Assembly: GCA_000320545.1 (NCBI GenBank)
Contig: ADNK01000571.1
Span: 1 to 64,000 of the forward strand
DNA: 64,000 nt
Source: Bigelowiella natans CCMP2755
Lineage: Eukaryota; Cercozoa; Chlorarachniophyceae
Direction: 5' to 3'
Shown here: positions 1 through 11,664 of the stretch, one piece after another
How positions within the stretch are numbered: the first letter of the stretch is position 1
How the letters are laid out: each line of letters opens with the position of its first letter
Translations under genes and position numbers: made by a program
Notes under the pieces: generated by a model
Seen by the model: only the letters and a program-made list of their open reading frames with translations
Database searches by the model: none
What the model was told of the DNA's origin: nothing

Positions 1-103
1 TCGAGGAATTAATACTTCCAACATTAAATGAGGCAATCAACAACGACGAGGACGAGGAGGAGGAGGAGGAGGAGGAGTAGAAATGCTTGCAAGAACAACG
101 CCG

Positions 104-897
104 TCAACAACGACGCACTCGAATTATGTGTAGCAGATCTTTCCTCCTTGGCCTTCTCTTCTTCTGCTGCTGCTTCTTCCCCTTGAATGCAGGAGCAGCA
201 GCACCACCAGCCCCCTCTTCCTCTTTGATGTCGTCAGCAGAGCTAATCTCTTTCCTGCCGTTGTTACGGTGATTTCTGCGTCTGGCTTTGCCCAGAAGAG
301 CACCCGTGACACCGTTCGTCTTCGAGCCGTCCCCGCACATTATGCATCCTAGCCCAAACTCCACCCCGTTTATCGGGTGCTTGAGGCCTGTTGCAATCAA
401 GGCAGTAGGTGTTTGCATTTTTTTTTTTGGGGGGGGGGGGGGGGTAGGGCATGGACGCCAACAGTCAGGAATTACGCCAAGGCAGAAACTCGAAATCTCG
501 AGGGTGAGGTCAGTATGGTACATGAACGTGCATCGTTAAGACCGCCCGGTGGAGGGGCAGCAGCCGAATCATGTTAGGCGTTGTATGAGGCGCTGCGGCT
601 ACGCGCCATGGCGACGATAAGGCGACGACGACAATGATGATAAGATTATGATTAGTTCGTGATGACGACGACGACAATGCCAATGATGGTAGGTTGATTA
701 TTAGAAAATACTACCGCGAGGGCACAATGACGGTTGAGACCTGCCCGTCGATCCGATGTCACCAGTAGTAGTAGTAGTAGTAGTAATGGTATCAACAGTG
801 GCAAAATCAACGAGTGGTTTTGATTATCGGAAGGTGTTCTCCTATTCTCCGCTATTGCAGCGACCTCCTCCTTTCTCTTGTCACTTTCCACACACAT

Positions 898-932
<35 letters not shown>

Positions 933-1362
933 ACAAACACACACACACACACAAACACGCACCCCTCCCTCTGACCACCGTTCATACCACATCACATGGC
1001 ACTTTGCCCTTTTATCCTCTAAGGAGATATCCGGTGGAAGAGCTTCGATTTGACGTGAAATGCCCGGGCATTGTGGATATCTGAGGGGAGAGGAGGCGGC
1101 GGGCAGGGGGGGGGGGCGATGGTGTATAAGATGATATTGCCTTACAAGCCTGTAATCGTCCTATCACCACCGCAACATAATATATTGTGTTTTCCGCTAA
1201 GAGAGTTTGGATTGGATCATGATGCGGTAGTTTTAGTTTGAATGTAATTACTCCCACAGCTCGAGCTTATTCCTCCCAGATCTGTACGACACGTACTTCT
1301 GCCATGTTCCTAGCACCATTACATAGTATCATTACTCCGCGTATCGGTAGTGTATATACGCG

Positions 1363-1403
<41 letters not shown>

Positions 1404-2720
1404 GCTGTGTCCATGTTCTAGTATTTACACGACCATGCTACCAAAGGGGGAAAACACCGTCATCATCGACGATAACATCAACAATATCACCACCAGCAAC
1501 AACAACATCAACAACAACAAATGCAACGACAACCGTTCACGTGGCAGCTCCTGCAGAAGTGCGTATTTCCCCAACATTGCCATGAGGACACGTTGCAGCA
1601 AAAGCGACATTTGAACGCCAGCCACTGCTTTCCGTGTTTCGGGCAGTCTTGGATATCCACTGGTTGGCAGGAGGGACAGAGGAGGTCCTCTTCATTGAAA
1701 TCAGCCCCTGCCAACGCCATAGCGGTCATGATAACTAGCAATATCAATGAAACATTTCGGATATACACCTGCTTCCTGGCACTCATAGCCTCCTGCAAAG
1801 TAGGGCTCGTTGCAAACGTGGCAGCGATAAAACATGAAGTAGTGCCTGCAGTCGTAGCAGCAGCAGCAGCAGCAGCCGTCGTCACGAGGAGCGCAGCAGA
1901 ACGAAAAGCGACACAGACAAGGACGTGGTGTAGGAGGTGGTTGGGTTGGGTTAGAGTCGGGGGGGGGGGTGTACAAGAACGGCAGTTATCGGTGTTGTCG
2001 ATAAAATCCGTAGAAATAGCTTGTAGTAATAATACCATCTATTAGAAAGGATAGGGCGGCGTGGAAAATAGCTGCTTGCTCATCATGTATGGTCGGTCGG
2101 GGGGGTGAGAGAATGCTTACATTGCGAACGCGGATGGGTCCTGATAGAAGCGCCCTCCTTTATCCAGAATCTCTTTGTGATCCTCCAATCGCTCGTACTT
2201 CAGTCGGTCAAGAGCAAGCCCTGTAGTACGTGATGATGCATGGCATGCCAGTAAGTAACTCAACAAATGTTTTGTCAGAAATAATGCTGTTGTCGTCGCT
2301 ATTACTACTACTACTAGCGATGCAATAACAAATTGACACCGCCCGAACCGATTCTGAGCTACGAACGACAAGACGGAGGATACGTACATCCGACGACACA
2401 GCGGTCGGGCTTTACAAAGGTGATGGTGGTGGTGGTGGTGGTGGTGGTAACATGTATCGATCTAGAAACGCCGATCTTAGAGGACGTCGTTGTTGTTGCT
2501 GCTCTGTTGGCTTCGCCGAGATATTTAGGAAGAGGGAAAGGGGGTGGGACTACTATGCGGGTAGCATGCACACCCAGTACTACCTTTGATTCGTGCTCTC
2601 AACTTCAGGAACGGTTCCAGAGCAGGGGAAAGACTAATAATCAATCAGTAAAGAGGAAATTTTAACAAAAGAAAGAATAGAGCAATATTAATATTAAATG
2701 ACGCCAGCACTCCCTTCCCG

Positions 2721-2770
<50 letters not shown>

Positions 2771-3219
2771 TCTCTTCCTCTTTGCATGCGTGTTTGTGTC
2801 GGTGTTCGCATCTTCCTGCCCCTTCATTTTCTATCAACATTATTACTACCACTACTAATACTACTACTACTTCGAAAATCGCTATTATTTTCATTCCTCT
2901 TGCATCATTGTTCTGCGCTGACTACGATCTACCCCCCTCCCACCTCTCATGGCGCATCTCTACTCTACACAGCGCACAGCCGAGGAAGTCGAAGGTGATC
3001 CGTGCCCCAGGCCATCCTAAAAGAAGGAGGAAGAGGAGGAGGAGGGAGGGGGTAAGGATGGCAGGAAGAGAGGTGATAAGGTTCCGCACATCTCATTTGG
3101 TGGGTACGTTGTCGATGAGCTAGCAGTGACGGACTTAGAGGATACTTAGGGAATTGAATTGTAGCATGTTGTGCAGACGAAGACAATGACTGCTACTGCT
3201 CTACTACTACTGCTGCTAT

Positions 3220-3251
<32 letters not shown>

Positions 3252-3299
3252 TTACTAAGGGCGTAAACTAGTTACACATACATATTACATATTATACAA

Positions 3300-3343
<44 letters not shown>

Positions 3344-5328
3344 GCGGCGACATTAGACGATTGATGACAACTAACTCCAACCCCGCCCCCTCCCCCAACC
3401 TACCTGCTTTGATTTTGGCTCGGAGGCAGTGCTCATGAAATTGGTGGCCTTTCACAGTAGCATACAAGCAGGAGCACCAGCAATGACGAAAACAACGACA
3501 CAAATGCCGTTGTTGTTGTTGTTGTTGTTGATGATGATGATGATGTTGCTGTTGTTGCTAGCAACGACGACGGAAAAGAGGGGTGTTCCCGAAAGAAATG
3601 CGATGGTGGGAGTTCTATTGCCTTCCAACGGACTTTCCGTCTACTACTAGTACAAGCACCAACTATGCTATTACGAGACGACGAGGACCACTGCAAAACA
3701 GGCTGAAACGATTTCTTCTTCTCTTCTTCTTCTTCTTCTTCTTCTTCTTCTTCTTCTTCTCCTCTGAGGCATATTTTTCTCCTCCTCCCACCACAATCCT
3801 GCAGCTGCAGATGCGCTCCTCCGCGCAGCGGTTCCAAGCAGATCGCACACGTGGAATCCTCTTCTTCTTTTTTCACGACGTCGTCCGGTTTACTTGTAAC
3901 AGTCGCGCTTACGACTAAGCAGGGAAATGGGACCGAGAAGTAAAATGGCGTTCGAATGGGGATCAAGCTATGTCTGTGAGTTCTTCTTTATGGGATAAAA
4001 CTGTGCGGGTTCGATCAAAGAATTATCAAAGAAAGTAGGAAGAGAGAGCAAGCGAGAGAGGGGAGGGATAGGGGAGGGAAGAAGATCCATATCGCTTTAC
4101 CTTTTGTTGGAGCTATATCTGTCACTGTCCTGTCAGTGTTCGGAGAGTAGTTCACACCCGCCGCCGCCGCAGCAGCGGTAGGTATAGTAGAGGGAGTAGA
4201 AGCAGGGGTTTCAGACTCTTTTAGAAGATTCGGCAAGGTCCTATTTGGAGGAGGCTCAAGGGATGGCAGCGGGCTGGATACGATAACTTTTACACGCGAG
4301 GAGGAGGAGGAGGATGAGGCGAGGCGGATTTGCGGCCTGCCAGCAAGCAGTACTTGTCCCGATCTGATGGCTTCATCCTTGCTTTCATGATTAGCCGCCG
4401 CCACGGATTTAGTAGTCATCGCCTTGGCCACCTGTGATCTCGTTTTTGCTGCATGTGAGGATATAGGATTAGGGGGAGGGATACCACGGGCGTGCTTCGA
4501 TGAAGGTATTTGCGACTTGATGTCACGATCCTGAAAGCAAATTGTACAGCAATGATGTCATTTCAAGTGCACTTGGCAGAAAGCACGAACAAATCCCGAA
4601 CGTAATTCCGACGTACAAGTCGCTGGTGTTCCTGCCGGCGTTGCCAACGAGAAAACTCCTTGAGGATTGACGTGATCAAGAAAGACGGAAGATCCTGTGT
4701 GCGGACACATACGTGCGGATATGGTTAAATGCAGCCAGTGGCTATCATCGTGGCAATGACTCGTTTTTTGGTGTCATTTACCATTATCTGCAGTGATTTT
4801 CGGTCCGTCACACACTTTTGCATATCGCCAGCAAAGACGAAAAGCTGTTCTTTAATCAGCATTGTCACTATTGCCTGCCGATAATGGTACAGTTCATTAT
4901 GGGGGTGCAGTAACGGGGGGCTTGGTTGTCCTATTACCTCTTTGGTCGCTGTCTCCATTTGCAGCTCATACTTCGAATCCAACGCATACACAAAGCTACG
5001 GATCCTCACATGTGCCAAATCCTGGACCAACCAAGAAAAATGGGGAGGCAGGGGAAAGTACGGGGCAAAGAGAGTGTGGGGGCGGGAATTAGTCCAAACT
5101 GATCAATCCTCATCACTCTGTGACGTTGTCGCCTCAGCGGCGCAGTATTGACTATGAACTAGAAATAGAGCATGCATCCCCATCTTCAATTTGATAACGG
5201 GTTGCTACCTCGTCGAGGCACGCCTGATGAGCCATGTGAGCGCTCACGCGGGCGGGAACGTTCCCGTCCTACTCGTTTGAGCCTCGGATGAGGGGCGCCC
5301 AGATTTATGAGTTCCTCGCGTGTCGCTG
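104..5328 (-). CDS. MYCBP2/Highwire (PHR)-type RCR E3 ubiquitin ligase, C-terminal module
   Basis: RCR E3 ligases relay ubiquitin between two cysteines and esterify Ser/Thr in their substrates. Exons read 5'->3': 5209-5328, 5117-5151, 4938-5021, 4782-4874, 4617-4694, 4101-4530, 3792-3866, 3404-3448, 2944-3016, 2584-2633, 2121-2220, 1769-1845, 1541-1707, 104-387. A Ser/Ala-rich linker (4101-4530) precedes the RING, which is split over three exons: CAICLEPL, GHQFHEHC, GWPGARITFDFLGCALC. The linker helix GGRFYQDPSAFAM and the tandem-cysteine module follow: FYRCHVCNEPYFAGG, CPKHGKQW, KCRFCC, WGNTHFCRSCH and HPINGVEFGLGCIMCG. Phases agree from 5209 down to 1541. One exon near 440-525 is unresolved, and the tail ends in a Lys/Arg-rich stretch. 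The 5' end is not settled, but coding seems to stop before 5762, so the giant N-terminal part of animal PHR proteins is absent here. Family assignment is strong. Confidence 0.88.
893..956. repeat. (CA)n microsatellite
   Basis: Interrupted CA array, in the presumed intron before the last exon of the RCR E3 gene. Confidence 0.9.
2721..2772. repeat. (CT)n microsatellite
   Basis: CT array with a TATC variant at its end, in an intron of the RCR E3 gene. Confidence 0.9.
3302..3336. repeat. (TA)n microsatellite
   Basis: TA array in the intron between the second and third RING exons; a (TAC)n array lies just before it at about 3202-3252. Confidence 0.9.
3715..3762. repeat. (TTC)n microsatellite inside the RING-splitting intron
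   Basis: Lies 30-80 bases beyond the donor of RING exon 1; on the coding strand it is (GAA)n. Read as protein it gives a spurious poly-Glu/poly-Lys tail. Confidence 0.9.
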
Positions 5329-5777
5329 CTCTCAGAATACATGCGAAATATATGCAAATATCAACCTCGTGGCTAGCATTCCGACGTCCAACTTGCATGG
5401 CCACTGTGCACCCTGGCATGAGAACATATCCTAGATATATTCCGCATGAAAAATAGCCCTCTCAATCGCACCCCCGGAGAACCAGGATTTCCTCCTCCGG
5501 AGATAACATTTCTCTCCTCGGAGCACCGGGTAAACAACCAGCCCCTCTTTTTGTCTCCTTCTCCCTGGCCGCGCTTGTCGCACCCAGAACTCCTCCATGG
5601 AATAGGGTGGTCGTGGACAGTGAGCATGTTAATGCCCCGGAATAACCTATAAAAAGTTGCCAGACTGAGAGCAGTAGGAGGAGCAGGGTGCTGGTTGGTG
5701 GTACCCTGTGGTGATATCTGTCTATCCACAAGAGCCAGGGCCCCAAAAACAAGCGTCGTCATGCAGAGAGGAGGTGG

Positions 5778-6975
5778 ATGAGTTCTCGTCGCCCTGGCGT
5801 GAAGAGGAGGAGAGGCGACGCCCCTCCTAGTCGTCTGGGCCTACCCATCCCCCGGCACCCCCCACCCCCGATTCCGCCACGAACCGTTTCACTTGGAGTG
5901 ACTGTGCCGAGGTCGCTCGCATGTCTAATGTTTGGTGAGGGACGTCGATCATTTTTGCTCTCACTTAGGACGGAGGATCTCGTGAATGGCTCAGTATCCC
6001 AGTACGATGAGACCAAAAATGATGGCTGTGATGATCTGATAAGCAAGAGACCCCGTTTGGCGGTCAACCTCGTGCAAGAAGAAGATGATGAAGAAGAAGA
6101 AAGAAACGTGGAGGTAACATTGAAGAACCGCCATTACTTTGATGCGTAGAAACCGTAAGAGTATACTCTTTTGTTGACACGACAACAACTTCATTTAGGA
6201 TTATGTCGGTACTCCTGAAGACGAGAGCGACCCTGAGCAGGTCTCTGCTGTCGCACAGTCTTACCCTCAAAGTCCTCCATCTCAGGGACTATCAGAAGTA
6301 GACGTGATAGACAGGGTGGTTCGTGAAATTCGTGACGAATTAGCGCCCAAGCAGCCGAGTTCTCCGCCTTCTCCCTTACCTCCTCCGATTACAAGCCAAC
6401 TTGGGAAAGAAAATGTTGAATTAATCGACCGTCTGGTCGACGAAATACAGTCCGAAATTCAGCAATGTGTCCGCGAAAAGAAGGAGCGAAAATACGAGAG
6501 AATGGGACGACAGAGGGAGGTTGTAGGAAGCGGAGAAGTAGGAGGAGGGGATGAAGACAATAACTACGCGGACAATATTCTGGCTAAGCTGAATTTCTGT
6601 GCGGACGACGATAATTACCCCTTAAACAGTGCCAACCCCTCCTCCAATCTCTACGCAAACGCTGAATATGAGGCGGAGCAAAGTGCACAAGTATATATGT
6701 TTGATTACGGCGATGAGGACAATGACGATTTCAAGAGCAGGGCTGGAAGAGTCGCCGAGCAGCGAACTCAAATAGCAGAAGCAAGGTGCATTGTAGAAGA
6801 AATGCGCTTACGCACAGCCTCTAGGCACTCCGACCCCAAAATACGTGACGTCCATCGCGAGGAGTGTGTCTGTTACAGATGCTATGATAGATTTCGATAC
6901 GCAAATTCAAATCAGCCGACTCATTCGATACCGTACGAAAGATGGGTGCAAATGTGCATGTCAAGCAGACGCTGA
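5778..6975 (+). CDS. Hypothetical acidic protein with C-terminal Cys cluster, two exons
   Basis: Exon 1 is 5778-6113 (112 codons) and exon 2 is 6199-6975, joined by an 85-bp GT-AG intron in phase 0, giving a 370-residue product. I do not recognise the family. The N-terminus is Arg/Pro-rich with a possible basic nuclear signal (KRRR, then KRPR). An acidic stretch follows, then a heptad-like segment (VDVIDRVVREIRDEL and a similar IDRLVDEIQSEI), suggesting two related helices. The C-terminus holds CVCYRCYDRF, a possible metal-binding knuckle. The start is the first in-frame ATG; an ATG 17 bases upstream hits a stop after six codons. It is head-to-head with the E3 gene. The even codon use and intact frames argue for a real gene. 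Confidence 0.75.
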
Positions 6976-7817
6976 AGTGAGGGATTGATTTCGCAAACCC
7001 AAATTATCAATCGATGTCTAACCATACTTTGATTGCACACTCTAGATGCAAAACGTCTATCTATAGAATACAACGATCGGTGTCTTCCGCCAATAATATT
7101 AGTACAGATTTAAAATTTTCGAGTTTGAACCAGAATTATACTTCAACATCCTAACCGATGAATGTCGAACACCGTCTATCGCCCTGATACCATCCAATAA
7201 TTACTTTAGTAGTATATTTGTGTACATACACCCCTAACCACATCTGTATGTACAATAGTTATATTTCTCCTATTTATTTACTGTGTTCTTCGTACTTATT
7301 ATCGTATTCCGAAAATGGGATTTATTGTCTCTGGAATGTGATGAGCTTGCTTCGATTAGTACTAAAACTTTAGATTTCTCTGTAACAACGAACTACACAT
7401 GTCATCTAAATCACCTGGATCTGACATGCATTTGCATGCTGAACCTAAGTAGACTATTTGCACACTGCAAAGTGCATGTCCAACGACAGAAACGTTCGCA
7501 CGGACTGCATGTGCGCGTTCGTGCGCACACATTGCTAGATCAAGCGCCTTGATCTAGTGGTCGAGGACTTGTCGACATGCTCTAGATGCTTTTGTGACAG
7601 CTTTTGTTCGCGCATGCACGTGATTGTGGCTAGAAGCTAGGACTTCGTGCGTGTTGCAGCTGTCCACACGTTTCATGGCATGCTGGCATGCAAACACTCA
7701 AGCAGTGACGCGCACTCAACGGCACTCAGTGCAAGGACGTGACAAAGACATCCACCACGCTGGAGGTGAACACGTCTGTTCAACCTGTTGACATGACATC
7801 GTCCAAATTGTTGTGTC
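6976..7817. other. Non-coding spacer with palindrome-rich block (about 7400-7800)
   Basis: AT-rich sequence directly after the 5778-6975 gene, then a stretch with repeated TGCATGC, GGCATGC and CTAGA motifs from about 7420 to 7800. No ORF with coding character was found. The block resembles others in this window that follow gene 3' ends. Confidence 0.5.
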
Positions 7818-8168
7818 TGTAGCGCGTACCACTACGCGGGCACAAGTCACGTGCGACAACAAAGGGGTTGTCGCGGATATAGAATATAGATAACGTAGAT
7901 ATTAATACAGCATAGGCACGTGGGTTCCGGCGGGACTCATGGCAGCACACCGGAAGTGTGCTGCCCCACGTGCGGCGGCATTCGCGAAAGCTTCGCGAAT
8001 GATTACGCAGTGCACGATTTAACAAAAATATAATCTTTAATAAAAATAAACAAAACTCTTCAAAAGGAAGCAAACGTGCCTTCCCCCCCCCTGCCTACTT
8101 GTGCACGTAGCGCCTCGGCCTGTGAACACCTTACGCGCAACAACCTTAAAAACAACGACGACCATACC
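7818..8168 (+). repeat. Left (5') LTR-like repeat of the retroelement, 3' end missing
   Basis: Direct repeat of 351 bp beginning TGTAGCGCG. It matches 8835-9185 base for base by eye, with a single difference (C at 8163 against G at 9180). The copy stops at 8168, where the right copy continues for about 22 more bases to its CA end, so the left LTR is truncated and runs straight into the internal region. Near-identity of the copies implies a recent insertion or a recent duplication. Confidence 0.8.
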
Positions 8169-8783
8169 GAGAGCGAAGACGAGAAGGTCCCGTACGATGG
8201 CCGAGTTCTAAAGGAAGGACAGTATGTTAGGGCCAAGGTAAATCTGAGATCGAGAAATAAACAAGACCCCTTCTGGGGTGGCGTTGCAAAGGTTACCGAG
8301 AGGAAGGGGAGGAAGCAGTACTACATCTATGATGGGAACAGGGTCACCTTGCGCCACATCAGTCACCTAAAGAATTATGATATCGGTGAGAAGCTCCTAG
8401 AGGATGTTAAAGTAAACCCTACTGTGTGGGAGCGAGCAATGCCTTGTTTAGGACCCCGACCTAAGTTCGATGTGGAATATGGAAACAATAAGGTCAGGGT
8501 GAACGACGATTGGCGCATGAAGATTGTCTATCTAGGCTACCCTGGATTACGAAATATGGAGAGGGTAGCTATGAAAATAAAGGACGGAAAATATCAGCTA
8601 CTCTACCTAGCTGTTCCCGACTTACCCTTTGAGCACTGGTATAAGGTCCTGGGGGACCTTGATGCAGAGGGCTGGTATGGACACGAACCTAAGGACGAAG
8701 GTGAGTTCTGGGTAAGCGACAAAGGAGATAAGGTTAGAGAGGAATCTATTACCTGGTGGTTGGTGAAGTTCCGAAAGCGATGA
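8169..8783 (+). pseudogene. Truncated Ty3/gypsy-type pol: integrase C-terminal domain remnant
   Basis: An open frame runs from the left LTR to a TGA at 8781-8783. The segment LKEGQYVRAKVNLRS followed by DPFWGGVAKVTE, YYIYDGNRVTLRHISHLKNY has the layout of the small beta-barrel domain at the end of Ty3/gypsy integrases: G-x-x-V, a basic stretch, W-x-G, V-x-x-V and a final H-x-x-x-L-K. Protease, reverse transcriptase, RNase H and the integrase core are absent. There is no early ATG; the first internal Met lies well inside. About 100 further residues of unassigned sequence follow. The element is a deletion derivative and cannot be autonomous. Confidence 0.6.
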
Positions 8784-8815
8784 AGGTCTAAGGGAATAAG
8801 GAAGGAAGGAAGGAG

Positions 8816-8857
8816 CAACGTGACTTGGGGGAGGTGTAGCGCGTACCACTACGCGGG
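8816..8857. repeat. Left arm of a perfect 42-bp inverted repeat
   Basis: Starts CAACGTGACTTGGGGGAGG and runs through the LTR boundary into the first 23 bases of the right LTR. It is the exact reverse complement of 9185-9226. The arms enclose a 327-bp loop. Confidence 0.85.
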
Positions 8858-9207
8858 CACAAGTCACGTGCGACAACAAAGGGGTTGTCGCGGATATAGA
8901 ATATAGATAACGTAGATATTAATACAGCATAGGCACGTGGGTTCCGGCGGGACTCATGGCAGCACACCGGAAGTGTGCTGCCCCACGTGCGGCGGCATTC
9001 GCGAAAGCTTCGCGAATGATTACGCAGTGCACGATTTAACAAAAATATAATCTTTAATAAAAATAAACAAAACTCTTCAAAAGGAAGCAAACGTGCCTTC
9101 CCCCCCCCTGCCTACTTGTGCACGTAGCGCCTCGGCCTGTGAACACCTTACGCGCAACAACCTTAAAAACAACGACGACGATACCCCGCGTAGTGGTACG
9201 CGCTACA
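8835..9207 (+). repeat. Right (3') LTR, TG...CA, 373 bp
   Basis: Begins TGTAGCGCG just after a purine-rich tract (TTGGGGGAGG, 8825-8834) that fits a polypurine tract, and ends ...GCGCTACA at 9207. Its two ends are themselves inverted repeats. The body matches the left copy at 7818-8168. No target-site duplication could be seen, because the right flank is an inverted copy of the polypurine-tract side instead of fresh genomic sequence. Confidence 0.78.
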
Positions 9208-9226
9208 CCTCCCCCAAGTCACGTTG
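9185..9226. repeat. Right arm of the perfect 42-bp inverted repeat
   Basis: Reverse complement of 8816-8857. It crosses the CA end of the right LTR and continues into CCTCCCCCAAGTCACGTTG, an inverted copy of the polypurine-tract side. This implies an inversion or a junction with an oppositely oriented element at the LTR edge. Confidence 0.85.
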
Positions 9227-10398
9227 AACATGTCTCCACGTCAATCAAGGCAATCCCAACCGCACCACAAAACCCAGGAGTGTCAGAAGTGGGGAGGCAG
9301 GCGGTGCGCAATGCAGGCACACAAGTGGCACACACTTCGCGGTCTGGACGCAAAGCGTTCCAACAAAAAACCACAAATGAAGGAATGGATGATTGAACAA
9401 GTGATTCAAATGGTGCAGTTCAAAGGATCACATTGGACGTGCCAACCACTTCGCACCCTCTAGCCCTCCTGGCCATTGGTCTCGATTCTCGAACAACGTG
9501 ACCACCACGCAGCACGGAAAGTTGAGGACAAACGAATGGGAGCCACCTCAATTTCAAGTGCTTCTCCGATTTTGACCAAATTTCTCCTGAAATTCAGAAG
9601 TTTCAGGGAGACGTTTTTGCCCCCACGAAGCAATTGGTGAAAAAGAGCAAAGTGATTCCAATGGTGCACAAGCTTGGAGCACCATGGGACCAATCCGTGC
9701 CCTCTTCGATCAGCAAAATCGTCAAGGAAAGTCGAGAGGGTTTGTTTCACATCCACCGGCCACGAAAGAAAGAAGAAAGAAAGAAAGAAGTGTTTCCATT
9801 GGAGCAGTTGAAATGATGTCATCGTGCACAGAGGTTTCGTGTGAATGAATGAAAAATTGAGTTTTGAGGCGAAGAGCGAAGGCACATTTCTTGTACATGA
9901 AAAAAGAAGCACAAACGGGGCCTATTTCCGGGAAAGGAGGTTGTCCCATTTTAAGCAAAAACACCAGATTTGCCCAGAGGGACCCTGTCGCAGCCATCGA
10001 TCTAGCGGCGGAAAACATCCCGTTGCAGATTTTCCTGTTTAGATAAATAAGAGAGGTTTTTTGCTATTCGAGAGCAAATAGTGTTGTCGCAGTGATAAAT
10101 CCCTATCCATAACATCGGTTCATATCACTCAATAGAAGAAAAGAGAAGGCTCCGCTCTTTACGTGGCGAGACCGTGGTTGAGCCATTGAGCGCCTCTACG
10201 TGGGAGGAGACACACACCACACACAAACGCGCGGTGGTGGTAATCGGATCCATGCGATGGCCTGCACGCTGGCTGGGTGTTGGAGCACCGTCGACCTGCA
10301 TTCAAGGGCTGTCGTTGTTCCTGGTCCTTTTGGGTGAGTGGGTTCTTTTTGTCACCCGCCGCCACGTGCCGTTAACCCCCATTTTGGCACATTTTCAG
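9227..10398. other. Region without a confident gene; decayed repeat-like ORF pieces
   Basis: Short open stretches occur, for example the frame from 9118 (ending at 9396) containing TSRSGRKAFQQK, which loosely recalls linker sequence of retroelement polyproteins. No domain is recognisable. A fragment around 10260-10333 may be a first exon of the next gene, but its phase does not fit the 10399 exon. I would not annotate a gene here. Confidence 0.4.
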
Positions 10399-11532
10399 GT
10401 ACGCAGTCTAGGCCTCTTGGAAGGTCCATTCCTCGATGTCCACAAGGATCATTCGCAAACACACAGGGTGGGGTGCGAGGCTGCGCCTCTGTCTCATCGC
10501 CGGTGGCGAACCCGTTTCACATTGCCGCCACAATACCTGCTGCGACTCGGAAATCCAAGAGGAATACTCGCTGTAGATCGAAAAACAGGTAATGCGAATA
10601 CAGAGAAGAAGATAAACAAGTAGAAGAACTGAAAATGAGGGGGGAGACCTAAAATCGCTGAAAATTCTTTGCCTTTGTCTGGCCAATTATCTTAGCAGGA
10701 GTGAGGTTGGGACTGATGACTTCGCGAATCAGGAAATGCCCTCGCCGATTTCCGTGTCTATAGAAACTAGAGAGATGCCAACCCCTGTAGATTCTTCACA
10801 ACAGATGTATCATCAATCACTAATGGCCACATCAGCATCGCTGACGTCGATGTCGTCGTCGTCAAAGCCTACGATCTCCTCCTCTTCCTCGTCACAGTCG
10901 TCACCTTCTTCAAGCCGATCTTCGTCACCACTAACATCAACGCAACTGCACGCAACCATAACTGGTTCCAGCTATAGTAGAAACAACCCCGTTCACCAAC
11001 ACACGCACTCATTTTCATCTACCCAGCAGCCTCTCGCATTACGTCCCCACACGAGAAACACCGACTACCTCTACCCCATCTCACCTTCCTTCCCCACCAC
11101 AAACCCCCTTTACTCACACTCGAAATCGACACGGGATCTTTCTGTCCAGGCCCATAGAAGCGGGTCATCGCAGGGTCTTCCACGAGAAAGCGGCGTAGGA
11201 ACCTCCTCCCGGCCCGTTGGCCCGTCGTCGTCTTCGGGGGGTGGGGGTGATGGAGGCCACCTCCACAACGACTTCACGGACAGAATCGGAGAAGAGGAGA
11301 GCACCCGTCGAGCCTACACACGTCTAACAACGACAAGTAGCAATAGAAATGAGAAGAAGGACACGAAGATATGGGAGCTGGCGGGCTCTGGGTGCTGCTC
11401 GGGGGACAAGGTCTTACTAGAAAACTCCCTCTCGTAAGTGGAGGCTAAAATGGGGTCATCGGTCGATGTAAAAATCTTACGATGTATATCCGGTAGCTTA
11501 GCATTATGGGAGGGGATTTACGCAATGTGCGT

Positions 11533-11571
<39 letters not shown>

Positions 11572-11664
11572 AGTGAGTGATTGCTTGCCTCCTCCCCCTC
11601 CTTATCTCCTGCCCATGCTTCTATTTGTAGGTTTGGGGAGGCTATCTTGGGGGACAGCAGCATT
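10399..11664 (+). CDS. Ser/Thr-rich disordered exons (possible N-terminal part of the FAD4-like gene)
   Basis: Three phase-compatible exons: 10399-10588, 10699-11433 and 11631-11664. The first encodes a basic segment (GTQSRPLGRSIPRC, later RKSKRNTRCRSKNR). The second is a long low-complexity region rich in Ser, Thr, Gln and His, with runs of Ser around 10850-10920 and a Gly run near 11240. The third encodes FGEAILGDSSI. No domain is recognised, and the region is probably disordered. It lies on the same strand upstream of the desaturase exons and could be their N-terminal extension, or a separate gene; the 2 kb between (11665-13741) contains no exon I can prove. The 5' end is unresolved. Confidence 0.5.

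Noticed and set aside
893-974. ORFs made of His/Thr or Val/Cys repeats at CA/GT arrays (also 12957-13014, 14505-14544, 46400-46446, 55038-55168)
   Set aside because: Direct translations of dinucleotide repeats in introns; no coding meaning.
3663-3848. Poly-Lys and poly-Glu ORFs at the (TTC)n array
   Set aside because: Read-through of an intron repeat beyond the RING exon donor.
7780-9090. Two near-identical 97-100-residue minus-strand ORFs (7780-8073 and 8788-9090)
   Set aside because: They are the antisense of the two LTR copies; duplication of the DNA explains the duplicated ORF.
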